Part shown: in pieces, positions 52,949 through 61,604 of the stretch
How positions within the stretch are numbered: the stretch's first letter is position 1
Layout: each line of letters begins with the position of its first letter
The notes under the pieces: generated by a model
What the model was told of the DNA's origin: nothing
What the model saw: the letters and a program-made list of their open reading frames with translations, nothing else
The model's database searches: none
Program-made: the position numbers and the translations under genes
NCBI RefSeq assembly: GCF_004366075.1
Contig: NZ_SODU01000002.1
Location: 558,001 to 622,000 of the forward strand
Length of the DNA: 64,000 nucleotides
Reading direction: 5' to 3'
From: Kribbella pratensis
GTDB taxonomy: Bacteria > Actinomycetota > Actinomycetes > Propionibacteriales > Kribbellaceae

Positions 52949-54013
52949 ATGATCAGTCCCGAGCAGCTCAACGCGGCGCCCAAGGTCCTTTTGCATGACC
53001 ATCTGGATGGTGGGCTGCGGCCGGCGACGGTGGTTGAGTTGGCGGGGGAGATCGGGCATGTGCTGCCGCGGACGGATGCGGGGGAGCTCGGGGCCTGGTT
53101 CGTGGAGTCGGCGGACTCGGGGTCGTTGGAGCGGTACCTGGAGACGTTCGATCACACGGTTGCCGTGATGCAGACCGCCGAGGCGATCAAACGGGTGGCC
53201 AGTGAGTGCGTGCAGGACCTTGCGGCGGACGGGGTGGTCTACGCCGAGGTCCGCTACGCCCCCGAGCAGCACCTGACCAAGGGGCTCACGCTCGAGCAGG
53301 TCGTGGATGCGGTCCGGGAAGGGTTCGAGCACGGGATGGCGGTTGCCGAGCGGCCGATCGTGGCGCGGCAGTTGCTGACCGCGATGCGGCACAAGGCGCG
53401 CTCGATGGAGATCGCCGAGTTGGCGGTCGCGTACCGCGACGCGGGCGTGGTCGGGTTCGACATCGCCGGCGCGGAGGCGGGGTACCCGCCCACCCGGCAC
53501 CTGGACGCCTTCGAGTACCTGCAGCGCGAGAACGCGCACTTCACCATCCACGCGGGCGAGGCGTTCGGGCTGCCGTCGATCTGGCAGGCGATCCAGTGGT
53601 GCGGGGCGGACCGGCTCGGTCACGGCGTACGGATCATCGACGACATCACATACGACGAGGCAGGTGAGAAGGCGGAGCTCGGGCGGCTCGCGGCGTACGT
53701 CCGGGACCGGCGGATCCCGCTGGAGATGTGCCCGAGCTCCAACCTGCAGACCGGCGCGGCCGACTCGATCGCGAACCACCCGATCGGCCTGCTCGCCAAG
53801 CTCCGATTCCGGGTCACCGTCAACACCGACAACAGGTTGATGAGCGGTACGTCGATGAGCCGCGAGCTCGCCCTGCTCGCCGAAGCGTTCGGCTACGGCC
53901 TCCCCGACCTGCGCTGGTTCGCGATCAACGCGATGAAGTCAGCCTTCATCCCCTTCGACGAACGCCTCGCCATCATCGACAACGTGATCAAGCCTTGGTA
54001 CGCCTCAAACTGA
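52949..54013 (+). CDS. add: Adenosine deaminase
   Basis: A 354-residue amidohydrolase. Zinc ligands HDHLDG at residue 16, [12 protein letters not shown] near 200 (His and catalytic Glu), RLGHGVRI near 228 and [14 protein letters not shown] near 290, where the family usually has NTDDP; here Asp-Asn replaces Asp-Asp, though the first Asp that binds zinc is kept. It deaminates adenosine and deoxyadenosine for purine salvage. Length fits the family. It is convergent with the DrrB-like gene and overlaps it by 9 bp. Confidence 0.93.
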   Translation: MISPEQLNAAPKVLLHDHLDGGLRPATVVELAGEIGHVLPRTDAGELGAWFVESADSGSLERYLETFDHTVAVMQTAEAIKRVASECVQDLAADGVVYAEVRYAPEQHLTKGLTLEQVVDAVREGFEHGMAVAERPIVARQLLTAMRHKARSMEIAELAVAYRDAGVVGFDIAGAEAGYPPTRHLDAFEYLQRENAHFTIHAGEAFGLPSIWQAIQWCGADRLGHGVRIIDDITYDEAGEKAELGRLAAYVRDRRIPLEMCPSSNLQTGAADSIANHPIGLLAKLRFRVTVNTDNRLMSGTSMSRELALLAEAFGYGLPDLRWFAINAMKSAFIPFDERLAIIDNVIKPWYASN

Positions 54014-54772
54014 CCGTTGATATGTACGGAAGGCTCGGGTGGACAGCCAGCCGACTATCAGTGTGAAGGCCAGTAGATAGAGGCAGTGCCGCCACACCGA
54101 CGACCAGTTCGGGTCGGCGGCGAGGGACTGGCGGGCGGCGATGGTGGCCCAGTCGACCGGGTTGAAGCGGGCCGCGACGTTCACCCAGTGCGGTGCGACC
54201 GTCGGGTCGATCATGATCGACGACATGAACGTCAGCGGCAGCGACACGAACTGCGAGATCCCGATCAACGCCTCCTGCTGACGCGTGAGCAGCGCGACCG
54301 CGTTCGAGAGCGACCCGAACGCCGTACCGACGAGCATCGACGCGACGATCGTGACCAGATACCCGACGATCCCGCCGTCGTACCGCGCGCCCGCGGCGAT
54401 TCCGATCGCGAACACGAGGATCGTCTGGATCAACGTGGTCGTCGCGTTGCTGAGCAACTGTCCCGCCATCAGCCCGCCGCGGCTGACCGGTGACGCGAGC
54501 ATCCGGTCCATCACGCCGCGCTCCATGTCCTGCACGAACGACGTACCGCTCCAGCCGCTCGTCATCAGAGCCGTCATCATCACGATCCCCGGCGTCAGGA
54601 AGGCGATGTACGACGAGTCGCCGAACCCAGGGAGCCGTACGACGCCTTGGAACAGCTGCCCGAACAACAGCAACCAGATCGCCGGCTGCACCAACGTGAA
54701 CGCGATCAACGCCGGTTGCCGATACGACGCCCGCATCCACCGCCCGAAGACGAGACCCGTGTGCGCAATCAT
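54005..54772 (-). CDS. DrrB-like ABC-2 drug efflux permease
   Basis: A 255-residue six-TM permease. [20 protein letters not shown] marks the first [22 protein letters not shown] the conserved cytoplasmic ABC-2 loop that contacts the ATPase, and [12 protein letters not shown] the region near TM5. This is the daunorubicin DrrB pattern, so export of a hydrophobic antibiotic or lipid is likely. The start overlaps the ATPase stop by 4 nt. Confidence 0.9.
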   Translation of the reverse strand: MIAHTGLVFGRWMRASYRQPALIAFTLVQPAIWLLLFGQLFQGVVRLPGFGDSSYIAFLTPGIVMMTALMTSGWSGTSFVQDMERGVMDRMLASPVSRGGLMAGQLLSNATTTLIQTILVFAIGIAAGARYDGGIVGYLVTIVASMLVGTAFGSLSNAVALLTRQQEALIGISQFVSLPLTFMSSIMIDPTVAPHWVNVAARFNPVDWATIAARQSLAADPNWSSVWRHCLYLLAFTLIVGWLSTRAFRTYQRSV

Positions 54773-55749
54773 GCCGCCTCCTCCGCCACGCGGAACGAGC
54801 GACCGGTGTGCTGCAGATACACGTCATCCAGCGACGGCCGCGACACGGTGACCGCGACAACCGGAATCGCCTTGTCCTCAAGGGCTCCCAGCACAGCAGG
54901 TACGGCGGTTGCGCCGCGATCGACCCGTGCACGCAGCGTGTTGCCTTCGACAACGATCTCGCCGATGCCAGGCAGCTGCCCGAGCAACGCCCGGACCGTC
55001 CCGTCGGTGTCCGGATCGACGAGCTCGACATGTACGGAGTCGCCACGCAACGAGGCCTTCAATGCCTCGGGGGTGCCCTCGGCAACGATCCGGCCGTGGT
55101 CGACGATCGCGAGCTGCCCCGCCAGCCGATCGGCCTCTTCCAGGTAATGCGTGGTCAGCAGCACGGTCAGACCTTCTTGGCCGGACAGCCGGACTACCTC
55201 GTTCCACAGGTTGGCGCGGGCCTCGGGGTCGAGTCCCGTGGTGGGCTCGTCGAGGAACAGCACCTTCGGCCGATGGACCAGGCCGAGCGCGACGTCCAGC
55301 TTGCGCTGCATGCCGCCGGAGTACGTCTTCACCGGGCGACTGCCGTGCTCCCGCAGCCCGAAGCGCTCGAGCAGTTCACGAGCACGCTGCAAGGACTCCT
55401 GGTGGGACAGGCCGAAGATGCGCCCGCTCAGCACCAGGTTCTCGAGACCGGTCGCCATCGGGTCCGAGCTGGACTTCTGCGGTACATAGCCGATCGAGCG
55501 TCGTACCTGGTCCGGCGAACGATTCACGTCGTATCCGGCGACCACGGCGGTCCCGGAGTCGGCTCGGGAGAGTGTGGTGAGGATCTTGACGGTGGTGGAC
55601 TTGCCCGCGCCGTTCGGTCCGAGCAGACCGAGTACGACGCCTTCTCCGACGCTGACGGTCAGGCCGTCGAGCGCACGAAGCGGTGGGTTCTTGCGGCCGG
55701 CCGGGTACGTCTTGACCAGCTCGACCGCTTCGACGGCATGCGTAGCCAT
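54769..55749 (-). CDS. DrrA-like ABC drug efflux ATPase
   Basis: A 326-residue ATPase. Walker A LLGPNGAGKSTTVKILTTL near 40, Q-loop IGYVPQKSSSDP, signature YSGGMQRKLDVALGL near 140, Walker B VLFLDEPTTGLDPEARANLW, and H-loop TTHYLEEADRLA. The C-terminal extension with DDVYLQHTGRSFR matches DrrA. ATG 55749 is preceded by GGGAG, which lies inside a hairpin of the leader. An AUGUGA start-stop pair stands directly before the real start. It is the second gene of a PadR-DrrA-DrrB operon. Confidence 0.93.
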   Translation of the reverse strand: MATHAVEAVELVKTYPAGRKNPPLRALDGLTVSVGEGVVLGLLGPNGAGKSTTVKILTTLSRADSGTAVVAGYDVNRSPDQVRRSIGYVPQKSSSDPMATGLENLVLSGRIFGLSHQESLQRARELLERFGLREHGSRPVKTYSGGMQRKLDVALGLVHRPKVLFLDEPTTGLDPEARANLWNEVVRLSGQEGLTVLLTTHYLEEADRLAGQLAIVDHGRIVAEGTPEALKASLRGDSVHVELVDPDTDGTVRALLGQLPGIGEIVVEGNTLRARVDRGATAVPAVLGALEDKAIPVVAVTVSRPSLDDVYLQHTGRSFRVAEEAA

Positions 55750-55754
55750 CACAT

Positions 55755-55836
55755 GACTCCCTAAGGGATCGGGAGTCGGTCCGAGCTGGCTATCCTGATG
55801 GTTGTGCCCTTGGGTGCCAGGTCTTCGGACCGACTC
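55755..55836 (-). promoter_or_regulatory. Switch-like mRNA leader of the DrrAB genes
   Basis: On the minus strand, GAGTCGGTCCGA (55836-55825) pairs perfectly over 12 bp with TCGGACCGACTC (55784-55773), with an inner CTGGC/GCCAG stem. The GACTC at the end of this stem can instead pair in GACTCCC (55777-55771) with GGGAGTC (55761-55755), which contains the Shine-Dalgarno sequence of drrA. The two structures exclude each other, so the leader could switch translation on or off. No known riboswitch class is recognised. Confidence 0.55.
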
Positions 55837-55846
55837 GAGGAACTGC

Positions 55847-55887
55847 GGCCTTCGACCCTGGTGTTGCCGCACCGTGGGTCGAGGGCC
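55847..55887 (-). terminator. Stable hairpin after the PadR gene
   Basis: Arms 55847-55858 and 55876-55887 pair over 11 of 12 positions, with an inner GGTG/CACC stem at 55860-55863/55870-55873. It begins 5 bp past the PadR stop. No T run follows, so it could be a weak terminator or an mRNA-stabilising element between padR and drrA. Confidence 0.5.
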
Positions 55888-55892
55888 GTCTC

Positions 55893-56588
55893 TTATCGGG
55901 CTTCCGGCGGTATCGCCTGCATCCAGGCGAACTCCTGCCCGAAGTACTTGACGGGATCCTTCAGTTGCTCGACAGGACTGATGCCCTCCTCCAGATAGAG
56001 CTTCCAGGCCTGACGCCAGAACCTGGAGCCGCCCAGCGTGTCTGTGCGAATCTCCTCGACGAGCTGGTGAACGTACGCCGATTCCGCCTGGAGCAGCGCC
56101 AGCCGGAACTCCGACTCGACCCAGAAGATCCGCGGGAACTCCATCGAGGCCATGTGGTCGTGTGCCGCGGTGATCTCCGAGATCTCCGTGTCGACCGCCT
56201 TGAGCCGCTGCTCGAGCAACTCGACGGCGCGATCGGGCGGCAGACCGGGCAGGTAGGCAAGCCCGGCCTCCAGCGGGTGGAACTCCCGAGCCGGCGTACC
56301 GACGAGCTCTGCCAGCCAGTCGCGGAACTCAGCGGAGCCCGCCTCGGTGATCTGGTAGACCGTCCGCTCCGGCCGGTTGCCCTCCCGAACCGTCTCCAGC
56401 GCCTCGACGAACCCGTGCCTCTCGAGCGCCGCGACGACCGCGTAGAGCGAGCCGTAGTTCACCTTGATGCTCTGGTCCTTGCCACGGGCCCGGAGCATCG
56501 TCGAGATCTCGTACGGGTGCATCGGCCGCTCGCTCAAACTCCCGAGCACCGCGAACGCGAGCGGGTTCGCCACCTTGCGCCGCGCCAT
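55893..56588 (-). CDS. PadR-family regulator
   Basis: A 231-residue PadR protein. The winged helix (1-90) has LAFAVLGSLSERPMHPYEIS at the start and VNYGSLYAVVAALERHGFVE for helix 3 and wing, then RTVYQITEAGSAEFRDWL. The C-terminal half is the long helical Vir_act_alpha_C dimer domain. PadR repressors release DNA upon binding drugs, often the substrates of the neighbouring exporter. It heads the DrrAB operon and has a palindrome just upstream. GAGGAGG precedes the ATG. Confidence 0.9.
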   Translation of the reverse strand: MARRKVANPLAFAVLGSLSERPMHPYEISTMLRARGKDQSIKVNYGSLYAVVAALERHGFVEALETVREGNRPERTVYQITEAGSAEFRDWLAELVGTPAREFHPLEAGLAYLPGLPPDRAVELLEQRLKAVDTEISEITAAHDHMASMEFPRIFWVESEFRLALLQAESAYVHQLVEEIRTDTLGGSRFWRQAWKLYLEEGISPVEQLKDPVKYFGQEFAWMQAIPPEAR

Positions 56589-56606
56589 GCGCCCTCCTCG
56601 ATCTCG

Positions 56607-56622
56607 ATTACTCGAAATCGAG
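56607..56622. promoter_or_regulatory. PadR operator candidate
   Basis: TACTCGA AA TCGAGTA, a perfect 7-bp palindrome 18 bp before the PadR start. It stands out as AT-rich and fits autoregulation of the PadR-DrrAB operon. Confidence 0.65.
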
Positions 56623-56645
56623 TATTAGTTTGTGAGTATCCGATG

Positions 56646-57716
56646 TCAAGTATTCAGCCAGGCGAACGCGCGGGCCCCGAGACCGCGGACGCGGAGGTGG
56701 GCGAAGGCGCGGTACGCCGGTTCCTCGACGTACTTCGTCAGCAGCCAGGCGAGCCCGCTCACGCCGATCACCGCGCCCGCGATCTGGGTGAGCCGGTCCG
56801 CGCCGAGCTCCATCAGGCGGTACGCGATCAGATAGCCGACCACCTGGTTGAGCAGGTACAGCCCGAACGAGATCCGCGCCAGGAACTGGATCGGTCGCCG
56901 GAAGCCGGTGAGCAGTGTCCAGTCCGGACCGCGTGCGGCCAGCGCGACGATCACCAGCAGCACCCCGATGCCCAGCGACGACGGCAGATCCGACGTGTGC
57001 GCGTGCTGCGCGAAGACGGTCGCCACGAGCAGGGCGGCGAGATGCACCACACCGATGCGCCGCTGGGCCCAGAGCCAGATCGCGATGCCGATCGCGAACA
57101 GTTGCAGGCGATGCAGTCCGAGACCGTTCCACGCCTGCTGCACCCAGAACGGGCTGTGGCCGATGCGGTCGTTCCACTGCAGCACGACCGGCGCGATGAT
57201 CATGATCCAGAGCAGCGTGGTGATCCGCCGCCCGAGGCCGCGCGGCCAGAGCAGCGCCGCGGCGCCGAACGCCATCAGCTGCAACGGCAGCGTCCAGTAC
57301 GAGCCGTCGATGAGCTGGACGCCCGGGTCGAACGAGGCGGCCAGCGTGAGGTTGCTCCAGAGATCACGCCGCGTCGGCAGCACCCAATTGCTGGGCCCGA
57401 ACCGCACCACGACCAGGTAGGTGAACAGCACGGCGATCAAGTACGGCGGGAGCACGCGACACACCCGCCGCCACAACCAGCGGTACGTCGAGCCCTTCCG
57501 GACCGTCACGCAGACGAAGTACGCGCTGATCACCAGCAGGATGCTGGCACCGACCTGGAACGGGTACGGCCCGAGCGGTGCGCCGAGCTCAGGGTGCAGG
57601 AACGGGCCCATGTACGTCGTGTGCGTGAAAATCACTGCCAGTACCGCCAGGACCCGCACCACGTCCCAGCTCAGTCGGCGTGCGGTCCTGCCCGGGGGGC
57701 GGTCCGGCGTCGTCAC
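56646..57716 (-). CDS. Acyltransferase-3 family membrane protein
   Basis: A 356-residue protein with about ten TM helices. The N-terminal RRLSWDVVRVLAVLAVIFTH corresponds to the R-x-x-D-x-x-R-x-x-A-x-x-x-V-x-x-x-H motif of AT3/OafA proteins, with the catalytic His at its end. Such enzymes O-acylate sugars of polysaccharides, glycolipids or antibiotics. No SGNH domain is attached. GTG 57716 is taken, with GGAG 5 nt upstream. It lies 57 bp upstream of padR on the same strand. Confidence 0.85.
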   Translation of the reverse strand: MTTPDRPPGRTARRLSWDVVRVLAVLAVIFTHTTYMGPFLHPELGAPLGPYPFQVGASILLVISAYFVCVTVRKGSTYRWLWRRVCRVLPPYLIAVLFTYLVVVRFGPSNWVLPTRRDLWSNLTLAASFDPGVQLIDGSYWTLPLQLMAFGAAALLWPRGLGRRITTLLWIMIIAPVVLQWNDRIGHSPFWVQQAWNGLGLHRLQLFAIGIAIWLWAQRRIGVVHLAALLVATVFAQHAHTSDLPSSLGIGVLLVIVALAARGPDWTLLTGFRRPIQFLARISFGLYLLNQVVGYLIAYRLMELGADRLTQIAGAVIGVSGLAWLLTKYVEEPAYRAFAHLRVRGLGARAFAWLNT

Positions 57717-57786
57717 AACCACTCCATCTACGTTCGCCTGTTACCCCCCTGTGACCTTAGCCAGAGCGTGGGGTGGCGATGCAAAT

Positions 57787-57818
57787 CCGCCCGGTGATGC
57801 CTTGCTCACATCGGGCGG
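57787..57818 (-). terminator. Hairpin after the GNAT gene
   Basis: CCGCCCG (57787-57793) and CGGGCGG (57812-57818) form a perfect 7-bp stem with an 18-nt loop directly past the GNAT stop; on the minus strand it is followed by ATTTG. Confidence 0.45.
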
Positions 57819-57819
57819 G

Positions 57820-58236
57820 TCAGAGCGGCTTGACCCAGCGCGACCACTCGGGCTGCGGCGCGTAGCCCGCGGTGGACCAGACGCGGTGCGCGGGGGCGTT
57901 GTCGTCGAGCACCATCGCGTCGGCGCGGGTTCCGCCGTACGTCAGGAAGCGGGCCTCGGCGCGGGCGACGAGTTCGCGGCCGATGCCCTGGCGGCGATGG
58001 GTCGGCGCGACGGCCAGGCGGTACAGGTGGCAGCGCCACCCGTCCCAGCCGACGATGATCGAGCCGACGACCACGTCACCGTCGACGGCAAGGATCAGCG
58101 CCTCCGGATCACGCTCGATCAGCCGCCGGACGGCGTCGGCCGAGTCCGGCGGGCGGTGCGAATCCTCGGCGGCGGTCGCCCAGAACCTCAGTACTGCGTC
58201 GATGTCGGTCGCGGCAGTGTTGCGGTAGGCAACCAT
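57820..58236 (-). CDS. GNAT acetyltransferase
   Basis: A 138-residue single-domain GNAT enzyme. LYRLAVAPTHRRQGIGRELV near residue 72 is the acetyl-CoA binding motif (RRQGIG), VLDDNAPAHRVWSTAGYAPQ the terminal helix-strand. The N-terminal part has the usual DIDAVLRFWATAAED helix. Substrate unknown. Its ATG shares one base with the stop of the GlxA-like gene, so the two are translated together. Confidence 0.87.
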   Translation of the reverse strand: MVAYRNTAATDIDAVLRFWATAAEDSHRPPDSADAVRRLIERDPEALILAVDGDVVVGSIIVGWDGWRCHLYRLAVAPTHRRQGIGRELVARAEARFLTYGGTRADAMVLDDNAPAHRVWSTAGYAPQPEWSRWVKPL

Positions 58237-59189
58237 CAGCCGGCGGTCCGGAAGGTGCGGCGGTAATCCTGTGGTGGCACGCCCACCACCCTACGGAAGT
58301 GGTGCCGGAGCAGCGCGGCCGTCCCAAATCCTGACTCGGTGGCGATCTGCTCGATGCCCATCCGGGTCTGTTCGAGCAGGGTGCGGGCCCGCAGGACGCG
58401 CTGGGTCGTGACCCATTTGAGTGGCGTCGTACCGGTCTCGGCGACGAAGCGCCGGGCGAAGGTGCGCTCGGACATCTGTGCGCGCCGGGCCAGCGCGGGC
58501 ACCGTGTGGTCGACGGTCAGGTTGTCGACCATCCAGTCGAGGACCGGCTGCAGGCTCTGTCCGGACGACTCCGGCACCGGTACCTCGACATACTGCCGCT
58601 GGCCGCCGTCGCGCTGCGGCGGGACCACCATCCGGCGGGCGATCCGGGTCGCGACCGCGCTGCCGAGCTCACGCCGTACCAGGTGCAGGGCGGCGTCGAT
58701 CCCGGCCGCGGTGCCGGCGCTGGTGATGATGTTGCCGTCGTCGACGAACAGCACGTCCGGGTCGAGCTTCGCGGCCGGGAACTGGTCATGGAACTTGTCG
58801 ATGTAGCGCCAGTGCGTCGTGCAGGCCCGGCCTTCGAGCAGGCCGGCGGCACCGAGCACGAACGCTCCCGAGCAGACCGTGAGCAGGATCGCGCCACGCG
58901 CCTCGGCCCGCCGGAGCGCGTCCAGGATCCGCTCGTCGTACGCGTGCCGCCAGGTGGTGGCCGGGATGCCGATCAGGTCGGCGTCCTCGAGCTCCTCCAG
59001 CCCGTACGGCGCGACCACCTGGGAGTGGCTGCTGGTCTCCATCGGCACGCCCGGCGTGGTCGAGCACACCTTGAAGTCGAAGGGCGGCACACCGTCGTCG
59101 GTGCGGTCGATTCCGAAGACCTCGGCCAGTACGCCGAACTCGAACAGGGCAACGTCCTCCATCAGGACGACGGCGATCTTCTGCAGCAT
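58236..59189 (-). CDS. GlxA-type AraC regulator with DJ-1/PfpI domain
   Basis: A 317-residue regulator. Residues 1-185 form a DJ-1/PfpI amidotransferase-like domain whose nucleophile elbow LTVCSGAFVLGAAGLL keeps the Cys; ITSAGTAAGIDAALHLV follows. Residues 215-310 are the AraC helix-turn-helix pair (VPALARRAQMSERTFARRF, GIEQIATESGFGTAALLRHH). Relatives respond to nitrogenous compounds. It is divergent from a small membrane protein gene, and an inverted repeat lies between them. Confidence 0.92.
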   Translation of the reverse strand: MLQKIAVVLMEDVALFEFGVLAEVFGIDRTDDGVPPFDFKVCSTTPGVPMETSSHSQVVAPYGLEELEDADLIGIPATTWRHAYDERILDALRRAEARGAILLTVCSGAFVLGAAGLLEGRACTTHWRYIDKFHDQFPAAKLDPDVLFVDDGNIITSAGTAAGIDAALHLVRRELGSAVATRIARRMVVPPQRDGGQRQYVEVPVPESSGQSLQPVLDWMVDNLTVDHTVPALARRAQMSERTFARRFVAETGTTPLKWVTTQRVLRARTLLEQTRMGIEQIATESGFGTAALLRHHFRRVVGVPPQDYRRTFRTAG

Positions 59190-59229
59190 CTCGCCAGTAT
59201 GGCAGTAATTTGTCGGACTATGTCAATAG

Positions 59230-59243
59230 TGCCACTGGTGGCA
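59230..59243. promoter_or_regulatory. Inverted repeat between GlxA-like gene and small membrane gene
   Basis: TGCCAC TG GTGGCA is a perfect 6-bp inverted repeat in the 82-bp divergent region. It is a candidate site for the GlxA-like regulator. Confidence 0.4.
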
Positions 59244-59255
59244 GGATCTGATAGA

Positions 59256-59261
59256 TAGAAT
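59256..59261 (+). promoter_or_regulatory. Candidate -10 box
   Basis: TAGAAT 10 nt before the ATG of the 87-residue membrane protein gene; that gene has no clear Shine-Dalgarno sequence. Confidence 0.4.
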
Positions 59262-59271
59262 CATTACTGCC

Positions 59272-59535
59272 ATGACCGGATACATCGTTCTCGTAGTCAC
59301 CGTGCTGGCCGTGATCGCGGCTCTGGAGATCAGCAACAGGCGCAACTCGACCGGTCCGGCTGCCGGACCGCGGGGCACCTGGATCGCCGACGACCGTGAC
59401 GTGGCCCGGACCAAGCTCGACCTGCTCGCCCTCGGCGCAGCGGCCAAGCCCTTCAACCACAAGCCTGCTTCCACCACCGGGACAGTGCACAGCATCCGCA
59501 CGGCCCGCCTGCACCACGGCCGTCACGCGGCCTGA
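59272..59535 (+). CDS. Small single-TM protein of unknown function
   Basis: An 87-residue protein with an N-terminal TM segment (residues 4-20, IVLVVTVLAVIAALEI) followed by a basic stop-transfer NRRN and a hydrophilic, cytoplasmic tail with DDRDVARTKLDLLALGAA. No family is recognised. It is convergent with the DUF418 gene and overlaps its end by 13 bp. Confidence 0.6.
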   Translation: MTGYIVLVVTVLAVIAALEISNRRNSTGPAAGPRGTWIADDRDVARTKLDLLALGAAAKPFNHKPASTTGTVHSIRTARLHHGRHAA

Positions 59536-60698
59536 GTGAGTTTTCGCCAGCTGGGGGCGGTCCCATTGGTGACCGCCCGCAGCAGGCCTTCGACCGGGCC
59601 GTAGCGGAAGCTGCTGAGCCAGACGTGGCTCAGCAGCGCTTGCAGGACGAAGATGCCGACCGCGAGGCCCACTGTCTCCAGTGGAGACACCTGACCCGAC
59701 AGTCCGAAGCCGACACCGGTGAAGATCAGCATGGTCGCCACCGACTGCCCCAGGTAGTTCGACAAGGCCATCTGGCCGGCCGGTGCTAGTAGTTGGCGGA
59801 TCTCCTCCCCGCGGTCGGAGTGCATGATTCGCAGCAGTGAAGCGACGTACGCCGCAGTCAGGAACGGTGCTGTCATCACACTCATCAGCACTGCCCTGGT
59901 GTCGCCGTTACCGCCCGACGCGTAGACGAGCCCGCCGGTGATACCGATCGCGAACCCGACCAGCTGGATCAGCCGCAGCAGCGCATCGGCCCCGTGCGTG
60001 TTCTGCAGCAGGCGCCGTCGACCGGCCACCATGCCGACGAGGAACGCGGCCAGTGTGGTCGGGCCCTGCACCGTCAGCAGCGACAGGCCGTACGTCGGGA
60101 GCGCGCGGACGTGCTCGCCGATGACGGCGCTGAACGAGCCCGCCAGGTTCGCAGTCGTCTCCTGTGCGGCTGCTACTGCCGTGCTGGGGTCGGTGAACTG
60201 CGTGGTGTCGACGAAGAGCGCGGCGAGCGCGAGGGTGATGAAGAGGTACGCGTAGATGCCTCCTGCGACCAGGAGCGCCGTACGGTCCTTCACTCGGCGC
60301 ATGGCGAGCAGGACCAGGCCGATGATCGCGTAGACGCTCAGGATGTCGCCCGTGATCAGGAAGACGCCGTGCAGTGCCCCGAGCACGAACAGACCGCCGA
60401 GCCGCCGCAGCATCCGTGGTCTGAACGCTGCACCGGCTCGCTGCGCCGCCTGCATCTGCAACTGGAAGCTGTACCCGAACAGGAACGAGAACAGCAGGTA
60501 GAACTTCATGTCCACGAACACCGACGACAGCCAGTGCACCGAGTGGTCGAGCCAGGAGTCGTACGCCGGATTCTGCGCCAGGTGGATCGGGAACCCGGAG
60601 GCGGCGAAGGTGATGTTCACGACCAAGATGCCCAGGAGGGCGAAACCACGCAGCGCGTCGATGTCCTGAATCCGCGTTCGATCGAGTACCTGGCTCAT
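59523..60698 (-). CDS. DUF418-family membrane protein (YeiB-like)
   Basis: A 391-residue protein with about ten TM segments. The N-terminal RIQDIDALRGFALLGILVVN carries the D-x-x-R-G motif of the acyltransferase-3 superfamily, and the C-terminal 160 residues are the DUF418 part (LAPAGQMALSNYLGQSVATM near residue 305, FRYGPVEGLLRAVT at the end). The function is not established; membership in the AT3 superfamily suggests transfer or flipping of an acyl-type group. ATG 60698 has GGAG 5 nt upstream. Confidence 0.88.
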   Translation of the reverse strand: MSQVLDRTRIQDIDALRGFALLGILVVNITFAASGFPIHLAQNPAYDSWLDHSVHWLSSVFVDMKFYLLFSFLFGYSFQLQMQAAQRAGAAFRPRMLRRLGGLFVLGALHGVFLITGDILSVYAIIGLVLLAMRRVKDRTALLVAGGIYAYLFITLALAALFVDTTQFTDPSTAVAAAQETTANLAGSFSAVIGEHVRALPTYGLSLLTVQGPTTLAAFLVGMVAGRRRLLQNTHGADALLRLIQLVGFAIGITGGLVYASGGNGDTRAVLMSVMTAPFLTAAYVASLLRIMHSDRGEEIRQLLAPAGQMALSNYLGQSVATMLIFTGVGFGLSGQVSPLETVGLAVGIFVLQALLSHVWLSSFRYGPVEGLLRAVTNGTAPSWRKLTQAA

Positions 60699-60782
60699 GT
60701 ACTCCAGCACATCAGGGCAACCCTGAGTGCACAGTCAGGCTGAATCCTCCTCGACGGTGGAGGTAGCTCTACCCTCGAGCAT

Positions 60783-61604
60783 GTGAGCGACTATCGCGAC
60801 GTCAACCGGGCCAACTGGGACGAGCGGGTGCCGGCGCACGTGGCGTCGCCCAGCTACCACGTCGACGACTTCCTGTCCGACCCGTCGTACCTCAGTGCGG
60901 TGGTTCGGTTCGACCGGCCGCGGCTCGGTGACGTCAGTGGGCTGCGCGGCGTACACCTGCAGTGCCACATCGGCACCGACACCGTGTCGCTCGCGCGGCT
61001 CGGTGCGCGGATGAGTGCGCTGGACTTCTCGGAGCCGGCCATCGAGCACGGCCGGTCGCTGGCAGCGCGGCTCGGGTTGTCGGTCGACTTCCACGTGGCA
61101 GATGCCTACGACGCGGTGCCGGTGCTGGGCGCGTCGGCGTACGACTTCGTCTACACCGGGATCGGCGCGCTGTGCTGGCTGCCGGACATCGAGCGCTGGG
61201 CCCAGGTCGTGGCCGGCCTGCTGAAGCCGGGCGGCCGACTGTTCGTCCGCGAGGGCCACCCGATGCTGGGCACCCTGGAGCCTGGTGAGCGGTACGCCGA
61301 CGTGCGATACCCGTACTTCGAGACCGCAGCGCCGAGCGTCGTCGACGAAGGTGGGACCTACGTCGAGACCGACGCCGAGTTCAGCAGTACCGAGACACAC
61401 GAGTGGAACCACGGGCTCGGCGAGACCATCACCGCCGTACAGACGGCCGGTCTGGTGTTCGACTCACTCACCGAGCACGACAGCGCACCGTGGAACGCCC
61501 TCCCCGGCCTGATGACCGAGGACGCCGAAGGTGAGTGGCGCCTGACGGAGAACCCGCACCGCCTGGCCGCCACCTACACCCTTCAGGCCCACAAGCCTCA
61601 GTGA
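60783..61604 (+). CDS. Class I SAM-dependent methyltransferase
   Basis: A 273-residue methyltransferase. Motif I is LRGVHLQCHIGTDTVSLARL near residue 58, where the usual DxGxGxG reads HLQCHIGTD, a known variant of this group. Acidic motif ALDFSEPAIEHGR follows, then YDFVYTGIGALCWLPDIERW and LLKPGGRLFVREGHPML. The C-terminal part has an added beta region. Substrate unknown. GTG start overlapping ATGTGA. It is convergent with a 46-residue gene. Confidence 0.87.
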   Translation: MSDYRDVNRANWDERVPAHVASPSYHVDDFLSDPSYLSAVVRFDRPRLGDVSGLRGVHLQCHIGTDTVSLARLGARMSALDFSEPAIEHGRSLAARLGLSVDFHVADAYDAVPVLGASAYDFVYTGIGALCWLPDIERWAQVVAGLLKPGGRLFVREGHPMLGTLEPGERYADVRYPYFETAAPSVVDEGGTYVETDAEFSSTETHEWNHGLGETITAVQTAGLVFDSLTEHDSAPWNALPGLMTEDAEGEWRLTENPHRLAATYTLQAHKPQ

